Positions 52,893 to 63,040 of a stretch of 64,000 nucleotides of DNA are shown piece after piece (position 1 is the first letter of the stretch; each line of letters begins with the position of its first letter). Below the pieces are notes generated by a model. It did not search any database. It was not told the origin of the DNA and worked only from the letters and a program-made list of their open reading frames with translations. The stretch spans positions 992,001-1,056,000 of the forward strand of contig CP082782.1 in the NCBI GenBank assembly GCA_028752135.1. Reading direction: 5' to 3'. The translations under genes were made by a program, and so were the position numbers. Source of the DNA: Ehrlichia sp028752135 (GTDB taxonomy: Bacteria > Pseudomonadota > Alphaproteobacteria > Rickettsiales > Anaplasmataceae).

Positions 52893-54797
52893 CTATTTTT
52901 TATCACCTTTATCAATTTCTTGATAATCAGAATCAACAACTTTAGAGTCTTCTTCGGTATTGCTGTTTGCTGTAGTACTACTACTTGATTCAGCATTACT
53001 AGCATTAGAATACACAGCTTCTCCTAATTTCATAGATACTTTCATTAAATGATCTAGCTTTTGTTGCATATTATCAGCACTCTCTATATCATTGCTATCT
53101 ATGCAATCTTTTAAATCTCTAATAGCATTTTCAATTTCAAGCTTATCAGCATTTGAAATTTTATCCCCATGCTCATTCAAAGATTTTGATGTAGAATGTA
53201 TTAAATTCTCCCCACTATTCTTTAGTTCAATAAATTTCTTGCGTTTTTCATCTTCTCCAGCCTTTTGTTCAGCTTCTTTTATCATGCGTTGAATTTCATC
53301 ATCGCTCAATCCTCCTGATGATTGAATCTTAATTGCTTGTTCTTTACCTGAAGCTTTATCCTTCGCTGAAACATGAACTATACCATTTGCATCTATATCA
53401 AATGTCACTTCAATTTGAGGCATACCACGAGGAGCTGAAGGAATACCTTCCAAGCTAAATTGACCTAGTAATTTATTATCAATAGCCATCTTTCTCTCAC
53501 CTTGAAAGACCTTAATAGTGACTGCAGTTTGACCATCTTCTGCTGTTGAAAATACCTGAGACTTTTTAGTAGGAATAGTAGTATTCCTTTCAATCAACGG
53601 AGTAAATACACCACCTAAAGTTTCTATACCTAAAGACAATGGAGTTACATCTAATAATAGTACATCCCTTACATCCCCAGCAAGAATACTTCCCTGTATT
53701 GCAGCACCTATTGCAACAACTTCATCTGGATTAACACCTTTATGAGGCTCTCTACCAAAAAATTCTTTTACCTTTTGTATTACCTTTGGAACTCTAGTCA
53801 TCCCACCTACTAATACAACTTCATCTATCTTATCTGCAGATATTCCAGCATCTTTTAGTGCTTTCTTACATGGTTCGATAGTTCTTTGAATTAAATCATC
53901 AACTAAATTTTCAAATTTAGCTCTAGTTAATTTTAAGCTTAAATGCTTAGGTCCAGTACTGTCACTAGAAATAAACGGTAAATTTATATCAGTTTCCATA
54001 CGATTGGATAATTCTATTTTTGCTTTTTCTGATGCTTCCTTAATTCTTTGTACAGCCATAGAATCAGTATGTAGATCTATTCCTGTAGATTTCTTGAAAT
54101 CGTCCATCAAATAATTCATAATAGCATGGTCAAAATCTTCCCCACCAAGCATTGTATCACCATTTGTTGCTTTTACTTCAAAAACACCATCAGCAATCTC
54201 TAATATTGAAACATCAAAAGTACCACCACCTAAGTCATACACTGCTATCACTTTTTGCTTATCACTTTTGTTTAGTCCATACGCTAAAGCAGCAGCTGTA
54301 GGCTCATTAATAATTCTAATAACATCAAGACCAGCTATCTTTCCAGCGTCTTTTGTTGCTTGACGTTGTGCATCATTAAAATATGCAGGTACAGTAATAA
54401 CAGCCTTTTCAACTTTATGTCCAAGATGTCTTTCTGCTGTTTCTTTCATCTTCTCCAATACAAATGCACCAATTTGACTAGGAGAATACTCTTTACCAAG
54501 TACTTTTATCCAAGCATCACCATTTTTAGCAGACACTACTTCATAAGATGATTTTATATCCTTTACATCCTGATATCTACGTCCTATAAGTCTTTTACTA
54601 GCATATATAGTATTCTTAGCATTTGTAGTAGCTTGACGTTTTGCTGGATCACCAACTAACCTTTCCGAATCAGTAAATGCAACTATTGAAGGAGTAGTTC
54701 TAGCTCCCTCACTATTTTCAATAGCTTTTGCATCACCTCCCTCCATAACTGCAACACAAGAATTTGTCGTACCTAAATCTATACCTATAACAGCCAT
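52893..54797 (-). CDS. dnaK: Molecular chaperone DnaK (Hsp70)
   Basis: The 634-residue protein begins MAVIGIDLGTTNSCVAVMEGG. It has the ATPase signatures YDLGGGTFDVSIL and VVLVGGMTRVPKV, the linker DVLLLDVTPLSLGIET and a substrate-binding domain, ending in an acidic tail (DYQEIDKGDKK). Length and motifs are normal. The ATG is preceded by a strong AGGTAGGGGGG. RNase E/G lies 97 bases upstream on the same strand, and dnaJ is not in the window. I could not fix a sigma-32 promoter. Confidence 0.98.
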   Translation of the reverse strand: MAVIGIDLGTTNSCVAVMEGGDAKAIENSEGARTTPSIVAFTDSERLVGDPAKRQATTNAKNTIYASKRLIGRRYQDVKDIKSSYEVVSAKNGDAWIKVLGKEYSPSQIGAFVLEKMKETAERHLGHKVEKAVITVPAYFNDAQRQATKDAGKIAGLDVIRIINEPTAAALAYGLNKSDKQKVIAVYDLGGGTFDVSILEIADGVFEVKATNGDTMLGGEDFDHAIMNYLMDDFKKSTGIDLHTDSMAVQRIKEASEKAKIELSNRMETDINLPFISSDSTGPKHLSLKLTRAKFENLVDDLIQRTIEPCKKALKDAGISADKIDEVVLVGGMTRVPKVIQKVKEFFGREPHKGVNPDEVVAIGAAIQGSILAGDVRDVLLLDVTPLSLGIETLGGVFTPLIERNTTIPTKKSQVFSTAEDGQTAVTIKVFQGERKMAIDNKLLGQFSLEGIPSAPRGMPQIEVTFDIDANGIVHVSAKDKASGKEQAIKIQSSGGLSDDEIQRMIKEAEQKAGEDEKRKKFIELKNSGENLIHSTSKSLNEHGDKISNADKLEIENAIRDLKDCIDSNDIESADNMQQKLDHLMKVSMKLGEAVYSNASNAESSSSTTANSNTEEDSKVVDSDYQEIDKGDKK

Positions 54798-54894
54798 AAA
54801 TAGCCCCCCTACCTAAAAATCAAAACTATAATCACAGATATAATAACCAAATTACAAGATTACAACCCTATTTAGCAAACAGTCACGAATTTAT

Positions 54895-56727
54895 TTAAAT
54901 GTGTGAAAATATACGGTTTAACCATTTCTTTATCCATATATCCCCATTAGACTTCTTCTTTATTTCCTCTTCTAATTCATCATCCTCAGAAACTTTATAA
55001 TCAACAGTAAATACATTTATTACATCTTTATTCTTACTTACTACATCATCATTTTCAACGTTAATACTAAAATCAGAAATACTACTCGGATTTTGATTAA
55101 CAGTTAACTTAACTGATACACTAAATTCTTCTTCAATTTCAGCTATGTGTTGACGTTTGTTATTGAAAAAATACTCCACCATTTGTCCAGGAACAGAAAT
55201 ATTTATTAATTTGTTACGATTCTTATTAGCACAATATCTAACATCTCGTAATATATCCCCAGAAAACGATTCAAAAGATCTTACTCTACCTACCCCATTA
55301 CAATGTGAACACTGTACTGTATTTGCCTCTAATATACTTTGTTTTACTCTTTGTCTTGATATTTCCATCAATCCAAATGTACTTATATATCCAAACTGTA
55401 CCTTTGCCTTATCGTATTTAAACGCCTCTTTAATTTCAGATTCTACTGATCTACAATATCTATATTTTAACATATCAATAAAATCTATTACTATTAATCC
55501 AGATAATCCACGTAAATTAACCTGTCTGGCAATTTCTTTTACAGCTTCCATATTTGTTTTATAAGCTGTTTCTTCAATACTATCTTCTCCTGTCATTTTA
55601 CCAGAATTGACATCTATCGATACTAAAGCTTCTGTTGGCGTTATAACCATATATCCACCAGAAGGTAGATTTACTATATTTCCATAAAGTTCACAAATTT
55701 GAGGTTCAATTTTATAATAAGAAAAAATAGGAACACTGCCCTTATAAACCCTAAGACGTACCCTATTTCTAAACATAAATTTAACACATTCTTTAGCTAA
55801 CTCATATGCATATCTACCTGAGACAATTATATCTTGTGTATTTTCATCACAATAATCACGTAATGTCCTTTTTATTATATCTCCTTCAATATATAACAAT
55901 GATGGAACAGTAACATTCATATAACTATTTTGTATGCTTCGCCAAGTTGACTGTAAATACGATAAATCCTGCTCTATTTCCTTCTGACTCTTATTAGATC
56001 CAGCAGTTCTAATAATCATTCCAGATTCTTTTGGTAATTTTATTGAACTCAAAAAATTTTTTAAAACTCTCCTATCATCAGCATCTTCAATACGACGTGA
56101 TATTCCACTATTTTTATTCCCAGAATTAGGCATAAATATACAATATCTACCAACTAAAGTAACAAAAGTTGAAAAAGTTGCTCCTTTATTTCCACGCTCT
56201 TCTTTTACAATTTGAGCCATCAACTTTTGATCAAGCTTTATTACATCCTGTATCTTATACAACTTATAAAAAGGTAATTTAGATTTACTATAACTTTTTG
56301 AATTATCTTTTTTTAACAATGTCAACTTTTCACTATAACTATCAACATCTGATTGCTCATGGACATCTTTACCTTCACATGGAACAGCATCTTCACCAGA
56401 TTTTATCTCATCATCACTCTTTGTATCAGTGTCTTCATATAAAACCTGATATAGTTTTTCCTTTTCTTCTTCAGGAATATTATAATAATCTAATGATATT
56501 TCAGAAAAAGGGAGAAACCCATGTTTATTCGCACCATATTCAATAAATACCGCTTGTAAAGATGGTTCTATACGTTTTACTACAGCACAATATACATTAC
56601 CCTTTAAACACTTCTTATTTTTTGATTCTTGATCAAATTCTACAACCTGTCCATCACGTAATACTGCTACTCTAATCCCATCTTGATATACTGCATCAAT
56701 TAATATCCTTTTATTATAATTTGACAC
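54895..56727 (-). CDS. Ribonuclease E/G
   Basis: This 610-residue endonuclease of the RNase E/G family processes rRNA and decays mRNA. The N-terminal S1 domain (VYCAVVKRIEPSLQAVFIEYG...GFLPFSEI) is interrupted by an acidic insertion (about 90-150). The catalytic pair is seen as SIDVNSGK (about 371) and IDFIDM (about 415). The zinc-link cysteines are in CSHCNG (about 472). It has no long disordered C-terminal scaffold like E. coli RNase E, so it resembles the short RNase G-like forms. Whether to name it rne or rng is open. It leads dnaK by 97 bases. Confidence 0.92.
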   Translation of the reverse strand: MSNYNKRILIDAVYQDGIRVAVLRDGQVVEFDQESKNKKCLKGNVYCAVVKRIEPSLQAVFIEYGANKHGFLPFSEISLDYYNIPEEEKEKLYQVLYEDTDTKSDDEIKSGEDAVPCEGKDVHEQSDVDSYSEKLTLLKKDNSKSYSKSKLPFYKLYKIQDVIKLDQKLMAQIVKEERGNKGATFSTFVTLVGRYCIFMPNSGNKNSGISRRIEDADDRRVLKNFLSSIKLPKESGMIIRTAGSNKSQKEIEQDLSYLQSTWRSIQNSYMNVTVPSLLYIEGDIIKRTLRDYCDENTQDIIVSGRYAYELAKECVKFMFRNRVRLRVYKGSVPIFSYYKIEPQICELYGNIVNLPSGGYMVITPTEALVSIDVNSGKMTGEDSIEETAYKTNMEAVKEIARQVNLRGLSGLIVIDFIDMLKYRYCRSVESEIKEAFKYDKAKVQFGYISTFGLMEISRQRVKQSILEANTVQCSHCNGVGRVRSFESFSGDILRDVRYCANKNRNKLINISVPGQMVEYFFNNKRQHIAEIEEEFSVSVKLTVNQNPSSISDFSINVENDDVVSKNKDVINVFTVDYKVSEDDELEEEIKKKSNGDIWIKKWLNRIFSHI

Positions 56728-56859
56728 CAGACTTACACCTAAAACTCACTTAATTAATAGCCTTTAATTATAACAACATAGACAAGATTTTAAAGATAAA
56801 AACACCTTATAATCAATGATTATAATTTTACATTAAATAAAATATCACTATGTTAACTC

Positions 56860-57207
56860 TTAACTATCTGTTAATCCGCGTATTTTTTTATCATCTATTG
56901 AAGAAAATGCCTTATCTATCTTTACAACTATCGATAGACCAACTGCTAAAATCGCAACTCCTACAACAATTGCTGTTAACATAAGAACACTAGGCAAAGG
57001 ATTTGTATACAATGTTGCTTTATCAGTTAAAATCGGTGCAACACCATTATAAACATAACCTATAGAGATATAAAATAACAGTATAGAAGTTTGAAACACA
57101 TTTAATCCTACTAACTTTTTTACAAGATTTCTATTAGCAACAGCAATATATAATCCCATAATCATTAACATTACAGATATAATATAATTAAAACAACTAA
57201 AAATCAT
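56860..57207 (-). CDS. mnhC: Na+/H+ antiporter subunit C (MrpC/MnhC, NuoK-like)
   Basis: The 115-residue protein has three membrane helices, as in MrpC and NuoK. IAVANRNLVKKLVGLNVFQTSILLFYISIGYV is the central block, and DKATLYTNPLPSVLMLTAIVVGVAILAVGLSIV contains the LMLTAIVV feature of MrpC. It is the last gene of the small Mrp run, 49 bases after mnhB. The multisubunit antiporter exchanges sodium for protons at the inner membrane. Confidence 0.88.
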   Translation of the reverse strand: MIFSCFNYIISVMLMIMGLYIAVANRNLVKKLVGLNVFQTSILLFYISIGYVYNGVAPILTDKATLYTNPLPSVLMLTAIVVGVAILAVGLSIVVKIDKAFSSIDDKKIRGLTDS

Positions 57208-57256
57208 ATATTGGAATTACAAGTATTCAAAACAAAATTACTAAAAGAATAAGTTA

Positions 57257-57676
57257 TTATTCTTTACACCAAGATACAAAATTAAAATAAATAGTCAACA
57301 TAGAACTACATACAGTCATACCAACACCCAACTCTACAAGAAATATACCTAACTTTTGTCCTAATATTGGATCATTCATTAAAACAGAATATGATAAAAA
57401 CGAACCTTGAAATAACATTGATGCAATGCCAGTGCCTCCGTATACAAGTATACCAAGACCACCAATTAACTTAACGATATAAGGAGATATTGCTTTTAAG
57501 GTAATACTTAATCTAAACAATATACTATGCAAAATAATCGCAGACGCAACAATAACTCCAGCTTGAAACCCCCCACCTGGACTATAATCACCATGAAACT
57601 GTACATATAACCCATATAATACTATCACTGGAATCATTAAGATAGATATTGTGCGTAAAACCGGGTCTTTAAGCAT
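57257..57676 (-). CDS. mnhB: Na+/H+ antiporter subunit B (MrpB/MnhB)
   Basis: The product is 139 residues from ATG 57676, which has AAGG upstream at a good distance; earlier in-frame ATGs at 57694 and 57682 are less well placed. It has four membrane helices with the family block GLYVQFHGDYSPGGGFQAGVIVASAIILH near the N-terminus (the conserved HG...PGGGFQAG). Overlaps the upstream gene by about eight bases, so the run is translationally coupled. Confidence 0.9.
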   Translation of the reverse strand: MLKDPVLRTISILMIPVIVLYGLYVQFHGDYSPGGGFQAGVIVASAIILHSILFRLSITLKAISPYIVKLIGGLGILVYGGTGIASMLFQGSFLSYSVLMNDPILGQKLGIFLVELGVGMTVCSSMLTIYFNFVSWCKE

Positions 57677-58214
57677 AATCATTATCCTTAGCAAGTAATA
57701 AAGAAACCCCTAAAGAAGCCGTAAATATTACAACTGTTTCCCCAAAAGTATCATATCCACGAAAACTTGCCAAAATCGCAGTTACCAAATTAGGAATTCC
57801 TATATTAGAATAAGTATTCTCTACATAATAAGATGCAACATGAGTATTAGCAAAGGAGTTAGGGTCCCCAAAAATTGGCAAATCAGGAACTGCATACATT
57901 AAACCCATGAACATTGCCAAAGCAATAAACATTGGAAATATTTCTATACACGAACTCACTTCTTCTTCATTCATCTTAAGCAATGATAAAGCAGCCAACA
58001 TTAAAACCGTACTTACACCAGCACCTACAGATGCTTCTGTAATAGCAACATCTGGAGCATCCATTACTAAATACAACAATGCCATTAAAAAGCTAAATAT
58101 ACACATTATTACTACATTAACAGTAAGATTTTTAAATAATATTAAAGAAGAAGATATAACTAACAGAAAAAATGATAAAACAACATTCATAATAAAATTA
58201 ATATTAGTCAGCAT
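57669..58214 (-). CDS. MrpA C-terminal-type subunit (MbhD/DUF4040 + MbhE domains)
   Basis: The 181-residue protein (ATG 58214 after AAGG; an earlier in-frame ATG at 58262 would overlap mnhG by 59 bases) carries two small membrane domains. The first is DUF4040/MbhD (VMDAPDVAITEASVGAGV), the second MbhE-like (NIGIPNLVTAILASFRGYDTFGETVVIFTASLG). In larger antiporters these are the C-terminal part of MrpA. The large NuoL-like part of MrpA is not in this window. It lies between mnhG and mnhB in one overlapping run. Confidence 0.82.
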   Translation of the reverse strand: MLTNINFIMNVVLSFFLLVISSSLILFKNLTVNVVIMCIFSFLMALLYLVMDAPDVAITEASVGAGVSTVLMLAALSLLKMNEEEVSSCIEIFPMFIALAMFMGLMYAVPDLPIFGDPNSFANTHVASYYVENTYSNIGIPNLVTAILASFRGYDTFGETVVIFTASLGVSLLLAKDNDYA

Positions 58215-58503
58215 TATTTTTACCTTTTTTATCGTTATGATAAGCAGAATTTGCCAAAGCATAAGAAGCTGTAGTACTAGTAATCCACAAAAAGCAAATC
58301 AACAATAAAACTTTAAGTGTAAAAATAGAAAACTCAGATTGCATAGCAGCACCAATTAAAATAAAAGATGCTCCTAAAGAATCGGTAATACCTGCAGGAT
58401 GTATTTTTGTATAAAAATTAGGAAACCTCATTATCCCTACAATAGAAGTAATAACTAAGAATATCCCCAGCCCTAGAATTACAGCACCAAAATATTCTAT
58501 CAT
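58204..58503 (-). CDS. mnhG: Na+/H+ antiporter subunit G (MrpG/MnhG)
   Basis: The 99-residue protein has three membrane segments and the MrpG pattern: ILGLGIFLVITSIVGIMRFPNFYTKIHPAGITDSLGASFILIG, where RFP..Y.K.H....D..G is the family signature. It overlaps the end of mnhF by four bases and its own stop overlaps the next gene, indicating a tightly coupled operon. Confidence 0.9.
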   Translation of the reverse strand: MIEYFGAVILGLGIFLVITSIVGIMRFPNFYTKIHPAGITDSLGASFILIGAAMQSEFSIFTLKVLLLICFLWITSTTASYALANSAYHNDKKGKNNAD

Positions 58504-58766
58504 TTTTTTACATCTCCCAAAGAACCACGAAGAAAAAATTTCATGAACGCAATAGTAGAAATAAAATTAATACATGCATACACTAAAGAAACATCTATTA
58601 GCGATAATGAATCATTCATAATTCCAATAATCACAATCAAAACTACAGAATATGTTCCAAATAAATTTGCAGCAAGTATTTTATCATATATAGTCTTTCC
58701 ACAAACTACATAGATTAACATCATTCCCATACAAAATAACAAAACACAAGAAGTAAGTATTAACAT
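58500..58766 (-). CDS. mnhF: Na+/H+ antiporter subunit F (MrpF/MnhF)
   Basis: The 88-residue protein has three membrane helices. CGKTIYDKILAANLFGTYSVVLIVIIGI followed by SLIDVSLVYACINFISTIAFMKFFL matches MrpF. Its stop shares ATGA with the mnhG start. It is the first gene of the five-gene run F-G-A(C-term)-B-C; no mnhE is found in the window. Confidence 0.87.
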   Translation of the reverse strand: MLILTSCVLLFCMGMMLIYVVCGKTIYDKILAANLFGTYSVVLIVIIGIMNDSLSLIDVSLVYACINFISTIAFMKFFLRGSLGDVKK

Positions 58767-59517
58767 TTAATCTAACAATAACAATTACAAAATCATCATA
58801 TACAATATTTAAATTATAGTAACTAAAATTTCCAATCTTTATTGAGGATTCAATTATATACCCTCAAAAATATTAAACTTCTATCTAATACAAGTTACTT
58901 TTTACACATTCTAAATTATATAAACGTAATCACATATAATACATCATTAATATAGTATTTTGTAAGCAATCAAAATGGGTAGTATATTTCTCTCACAAAA
59001 GATAATTTAATATCAACACTTTAAATTACAATCACACACAGAGCAAAGTTTACTAACTTAAAACTAATTTTTTAGCAATAGACTATCACCATTTTCACAT
59101 TAATATAGGCAATTTTAAATTCACAAAACTTACTAACAAAAAACCTATATGTTACAAGACTTGAATCTTTATCCTATTAAATAACAATAAAACTATTTTA
59201 ATTAATCAACCTCTCCTAACAATAATGTAAAATTATAAAATATAACTCTCTACTCAACATACATAGTTTTAAGATTTTAAATTTATAAAAATTTTTACTA
59301 AAAATCCATAATCTGCCATAAACTTAAATCTTTAAACTCTTATCAAAAAAAGATTAAATATCTTCAATGCTCTAATCTTTCCTAACAACAACCTAAAGAA
59401 TCATAAAATAAAATTAACATAAATACATGAGGAAAGTGACCATGTTCATACAAATGTTGTATTTTTTTAAACTTTAAATTTACAAAAAATCTCAATTTAC
59501 CATGACATATAATTAAC
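58767..59517. other. AT-rich spacer with a faint direct repeat
   Basis: About 750 bases without a gene. Two diverged segments (about 59213-59330 and 59380-59510) share CCTAACAA.AA, ATCATAAAATA or ATTATAAAATA, and TTTAAATTTA.AAAAA in the same order. The similarity may be compositional. The spacer presumably contains the promoter for the mnh run. Confidence 0.4.
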
Positions 59518-61509
59518 TTACATGGCAGTAATTTTTAATTTATCAAGTATTCTATTTACTAAATCTTCTGCTGTAATCTTAAAATGCTTATATAAATCTT
59601 TAGATGGAGCAGATATCCCAAAATCTTCTAAGCCTATAAAAATTCCGTCCTCTCCTATATATCGATGCCAGCCAAAAGAATTAGCAGCTTCTATAGCGGC
59701 CTTTATACTTTTATTATTCAGTAAATTAAAAATATATTTCTTATCTTGTTGATTAAATAATTCCCAACAAGGAAGAGATACTACTCTAGTATCTAACCCT
59801 TTACCCTTTAAGATATCAGACGCCTTTAATGCAATCTCTACTTCAGAACCTGTTGCAAAAATAGTCACATCTAAATCTTTCTCATACTCTCGGATAATAT
59901 ATGCACCCTTACCAGATAGGTTTTCTTCAACATATATATTACGCACACAATTAACATTTTGCCTAGATAAGATAAATACCGATGGAGCATTGGTCAACTT
60001 TAATGCAATTTCCCAGCACTCCAATACTTCAATAGCATCAGCTGGTCTAAAAACATACATATTAGGAATTGATCGCAAAGATGACAAATGTTCAACTGGT
60101 TGGTGAGTTGGTCCATCTTCCCCTACTCCAATCGAATCATGTGTCATAATATAAATAACTTGCTTTTTCATTAAAGCAGATAATCTCATTGCTGGTCTAC
60201 AATAATCAGAAAAAACTAAAAATGTACCACCATAAGGAATTATTCCACCATGTAGTGCCATTCCATTCATACACCCTGCCATAGCATGCTCTCTAATCCC
60301 GTAATGTAAATAAGATCCGCAAAAATTATCCTTATTAATTACTGATACAAAACTTGGCTTAGTATTATTAGAAACAGTAAGATCAGCAGAACCACCTATT
60401 AACTTACTTGTATTTTTTACTAAAACCTCTAATACTCTGCCAGAAGATTTACGAGTAGCTTCATTAAGATTTAAATCATGTAATTCCTTTTTTAAAACCT
60501 TTAAATTTAAGAAAACATCGTCAGAAACCCCTTCTTCCATAACATGTATAAAATCTTTAGATGTTTTACTATACTCCATAGAACGATTAACCCATGCGTT
60601 ATATTCTTCTTCTGACCTACTAGCAACATTCTTCCACAATTGAAGTATTTCTTCTGGAGTTTCAAATGGTTTACAATTCCATCCCAACCTTTCCCTCATC
60701 AAAGCAATATCTTCTTCTGCAAATGGCCAACTATGAGCTGCACAAGTATTTTCTTTTGAAGGAACATTTTTTCCAATAACTGTTCTACAACAAATCAAAG
60801 AAGGTTTGTCAGATGCCTTAGCATCCTTAATCGAAGACTCAATTTGGCTAAAATCATGTCCATCTATTTCAAAAACTTCCCATCCATAAGATAAAAATCT
60901 AGCCTTAACATCATCAGAAACTGATAAAGAAGTAGGACCATCTATTGAGATACTATTATTATCAAACAATACTATTAATTTGTTTAACTGCAAATGCCCT
61001 GCTAAAGATGCTGCTTCATGACTAATCCCTTCCATAAGACACCCATCTCCAACCATAACATAAGTATTATGATTTACAATTTTATCTCCAAACTTTTCAG
61101 ACAATATCTTCTCCGCTATTGCCATACCTACAGCAGAAGCTAAACCCTGACCTAATGGTCCAGTTGTAGCATCTACCCCAGGAGTACATCCATATTCTGG
61201 ATGCCCAGGAGTTAAAGAATGGATCTGCCTAAATTTTTTTATTTCTCCTATATCTAAACATCCTAAGAAATATAATATAGAATATAATAACATTGATCCA
61301 TGTCCATTTGATAGAACAAATCTATCTCTGTTAAACCAATCAGGGTTTTTAGGATTAAACTTCAAAAACTTTACAAACAATACTGTAGCCACATCTGCCA
61401 TACCAAGCGGCATTCCTGGATGTCCAGAAATAGCCTTCTGTATAGCATCTACTGAAAGTACTCTTACAGCATTAGCCATATTTAGCATATCATCATATTC
61501 TTTACTCAT
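59518..61509 (-). CDS. tkt: Transketolase
   Basis: Transketolase moves two-carbon units between sugar phosphates with thiamine diphosphate in the pentose phosphate path. The 663-residue protein has the thiamine signature VMVGDGCLMEGISHEAASLAGH (about 154-175), the N-terminal SGHPGMPLGMAD and SNGHGSMLLY, the GVGEDGPTHQPVEHLSSLRSIPN block in the second domain, and the C-terminal VVSLPCWELFNQQ. Full length with intact motifs. The M32 homologue lies 55 bases upstream on the same strand, so they may be co-transcribed. Confidence 0.97.
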   Translation of the reverse strand: MSKEYDDMLNMANAVRVLSVDAIQKAISGHPGMPLGMADVATVLFVKFLKFNPKNPDWFNRDRFVLSNGHGSMLLYSILYFLGCLDIGEIKKFRQIHSLTPGHPEYGCTPGVDATTGPLGQGLASAVGMAIAEKILSEKFGDKIVNHNTYVMVGDGCLMEGISHEAASLAGHLQLNKLIVLFDNNSISIDGPTSLSVSDDVKARFLSYGWEVFEIDGHDFSQIESSIKDAKASDKPSLICCRTVIGKNVPSKENTCAAHSWPFAEEDIALMRERLGWNCKPFETPEEILQLWKNVASRSEEEYNAWVNRSMEYSKTSKDFIHVMEEGVSDDVFLNLKVLKKELHDLNLNEATRKSSGRVLEVLVKNTSKLIGGSADLTVSNNTKPSFVSVINKDNFCGSYLHYGIREHAMAGCMNGMALHGGIIPYGGTFLVFSDYCRPAMRLSALMKKQVIYIMTHDSIGVGEDGPTHQPVEHLSSLRSIPNMYVFRPADAIEVLECWEIALKLTNAPSVFILSRQNVNCVRNIYVEENLSGKGAYIIREYEKDLDVTIFATGSEVEIALKASDILKGKGLDTRVVSLPCWELFNQQDKKYIFNLLNNKSIKAAIEAANSFGWHRYIGEDGIFIGLEDFGISAPSKDLYKHFKITAEDLVNRILDKLKITAM

Positions 61510-61564
61510 ACTTTACCTCATAAAATTAATTACACATACTTAGCGTAAATACATATCACAATAA

Positions 61565-63040
61565 TTACATATTTAGATATTTATCTATGAGGTAGTTCTT
61601 ATAGAAATTAACATTTAACTTCTGACCAGTAATTTTTCTCAAAAATTCCATACTATTGTATTTCGCTCCATAATCGCATACATTTTTATTAACCCATAAA
61701 AGGAACGATGAAAAATTTCCTTTTTCTATTTCAGATAAAATCTTAGAATTACTATTTTTCATTACAGTAAAAATCTGAGAAGCAATAATAGTAGAAATCA
61801 TATAACAAGGGAAATATCCAAATAATCCATCTATCCAATAATCATCTTGTAGAAATCCTTCAAAATCATTTTTTGGAACAATGTTAAAATAGTGTTTCAT
61901 TCCTTGAACCCAAGCATCTGGCAAATCTTGTACTTGTAAAGAATCACTTATCATTTCTTTCTCTAAAGTATATCGCAACATAATATGAGCTAATAAAGTT
62001 ATTTCATCAGACTTATGCATAAATAAACTAGGTTGCACTTGATTAAAGTAATAATGAATGTTTTGATAATGTCCAACTCTACCTCTAAAAGAAAACTGTT
62101 TTTTTAAATTAGGAGATATAAACTTTACAAACTCTTTGCTCATCATTAAATGATTAGACATTAATAACCCTAAAACCTCAGGTATAATATTATTTACATT
62201 CCACCCTATAGGTTGCTTATGCCATTTTACAGGCAAATTTAGAACATACAACCTATAACCTATTTTTTTCAGCAAAGATTTCAATCCAACTTTATAATTA
62301 CTTTCATCATAATCAATTGCAAAACAAATATCTTTCCCAAATGAATAACTCTGACTTGCATAATCCTGATGTATAATACCTATATTATCCTCTACTATAC
62401 CAAAATAAGATAGACAATCATACCCTAAAAGGATTTGTTTATTTTTATCAATATCTTTTGGATAATAAATTTTGTCTTGTTTCTGCTTATTGCTGACCTC
62501 ACTTATAAATTTACGAAAGAAAGCCCCTATTTCAGTAAACATAGCATCTACTTTTTTAGTATTTAATTTACAATCTTGAATTCCTAAAATAACATCATAC
62601 TTAGAAATTTTTAAAGTTTCAGCCTTAATAGATACAATCTCATTTACTATTCTTACAATTTCAGATAATAGAACTAACACATCCTGAACAGATGCATTAC
62701 CATTATGGAATAACATCCAAGAATTTTTACATTTCATTCGTGCTTTACAAAGATCTATAGTTAAACCTACAGGAACAGAACTATCATTTTTACATATTAG
62801 CTCCATATGATTTAAATTAGCAATTTCCCAATCATTCAATTTAGCTTTACTAGCTAAAGAATGTTGTATCATTTCACTGACCATCTCACTACTAACAATT
62901 TCATGTTTAATTTCTTGAAGTGTACAAATATAATCTATATTACTACTCAAATTATTCTTATCAGACTCTAAAACACCAATAATGGAATTAATATTCCCAA
63001 TTTTATCAAAAACTTGCTCTAAAAATTTATAATGTTTCAT
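61565..63040 (-). CDS. M32 carboxypeptidase homologue with lost zinc site
   Basis: The 491-residue protein has the M32 (carboxypeptidase Taq) layout: a helical N-terminus, GYD at about 206, FAIDYDESN at 240-248 and the C-terminal blocks SDEITLLAHIMLRYTLEKE, VQDLPDAW and the FEGFLQDDYWIDGLFGYFPCYMIS stretch. The HEXXH zinc motif aligns with KKIGY (258-262): both His and the Glu are gone. The third ligand in HES(Q) aligns with HLMMS (297-301), so the Glu is replaced by Leu. Peptidase activity is therefore unlikely. The gene is full length and open, so it is retained as a protein, perhaps with a binding or structural role. A functional name cannot be given. Confidence 0.85.
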   Translation of the reverse strand: MKHYKFLEQVFDKIGNINSIIGVLESDKNNLSSNIDYICTLQEIKHEIVSSEMVSEMIQHSLASKAKLNDWEIANLNHMELICKNDSSVPVGLTIDLCKARMKCKNSWMLFHNGNASVQDVLVLLSEIVRIVNEIVSIKAETLKISKYDVILGIQDCKLNTKKVDAMFTEIGAFFRKFISEVSNKQKQDKIYYPKDIDKNKQILLGYDCLSYFGIVEDNIGIIHQDYASQSYSFGKDICFAIDYDESNYKVGLKSLLKKIGYRLYVLNLPVKWHKQPIGWNVNNIIPEVLGLLMSNHLMMSKEFVKFISPNLKKQFSFRGRVGHYQNIHYYFNQVQPSLFMHKSDEITLLAHIMLRYTLEKEMISDSLQVQDLPDAWVQGMKHYFNIVPKNDFEGFLQDDYWIDGLFGYFPCYMISTIIASQIFTVMKNSNSKILSEIEKGNFSSFLLWVNKNVCDYGAKYNSMEFLRKITGQKLNVNFYKNYLIDKYLNM

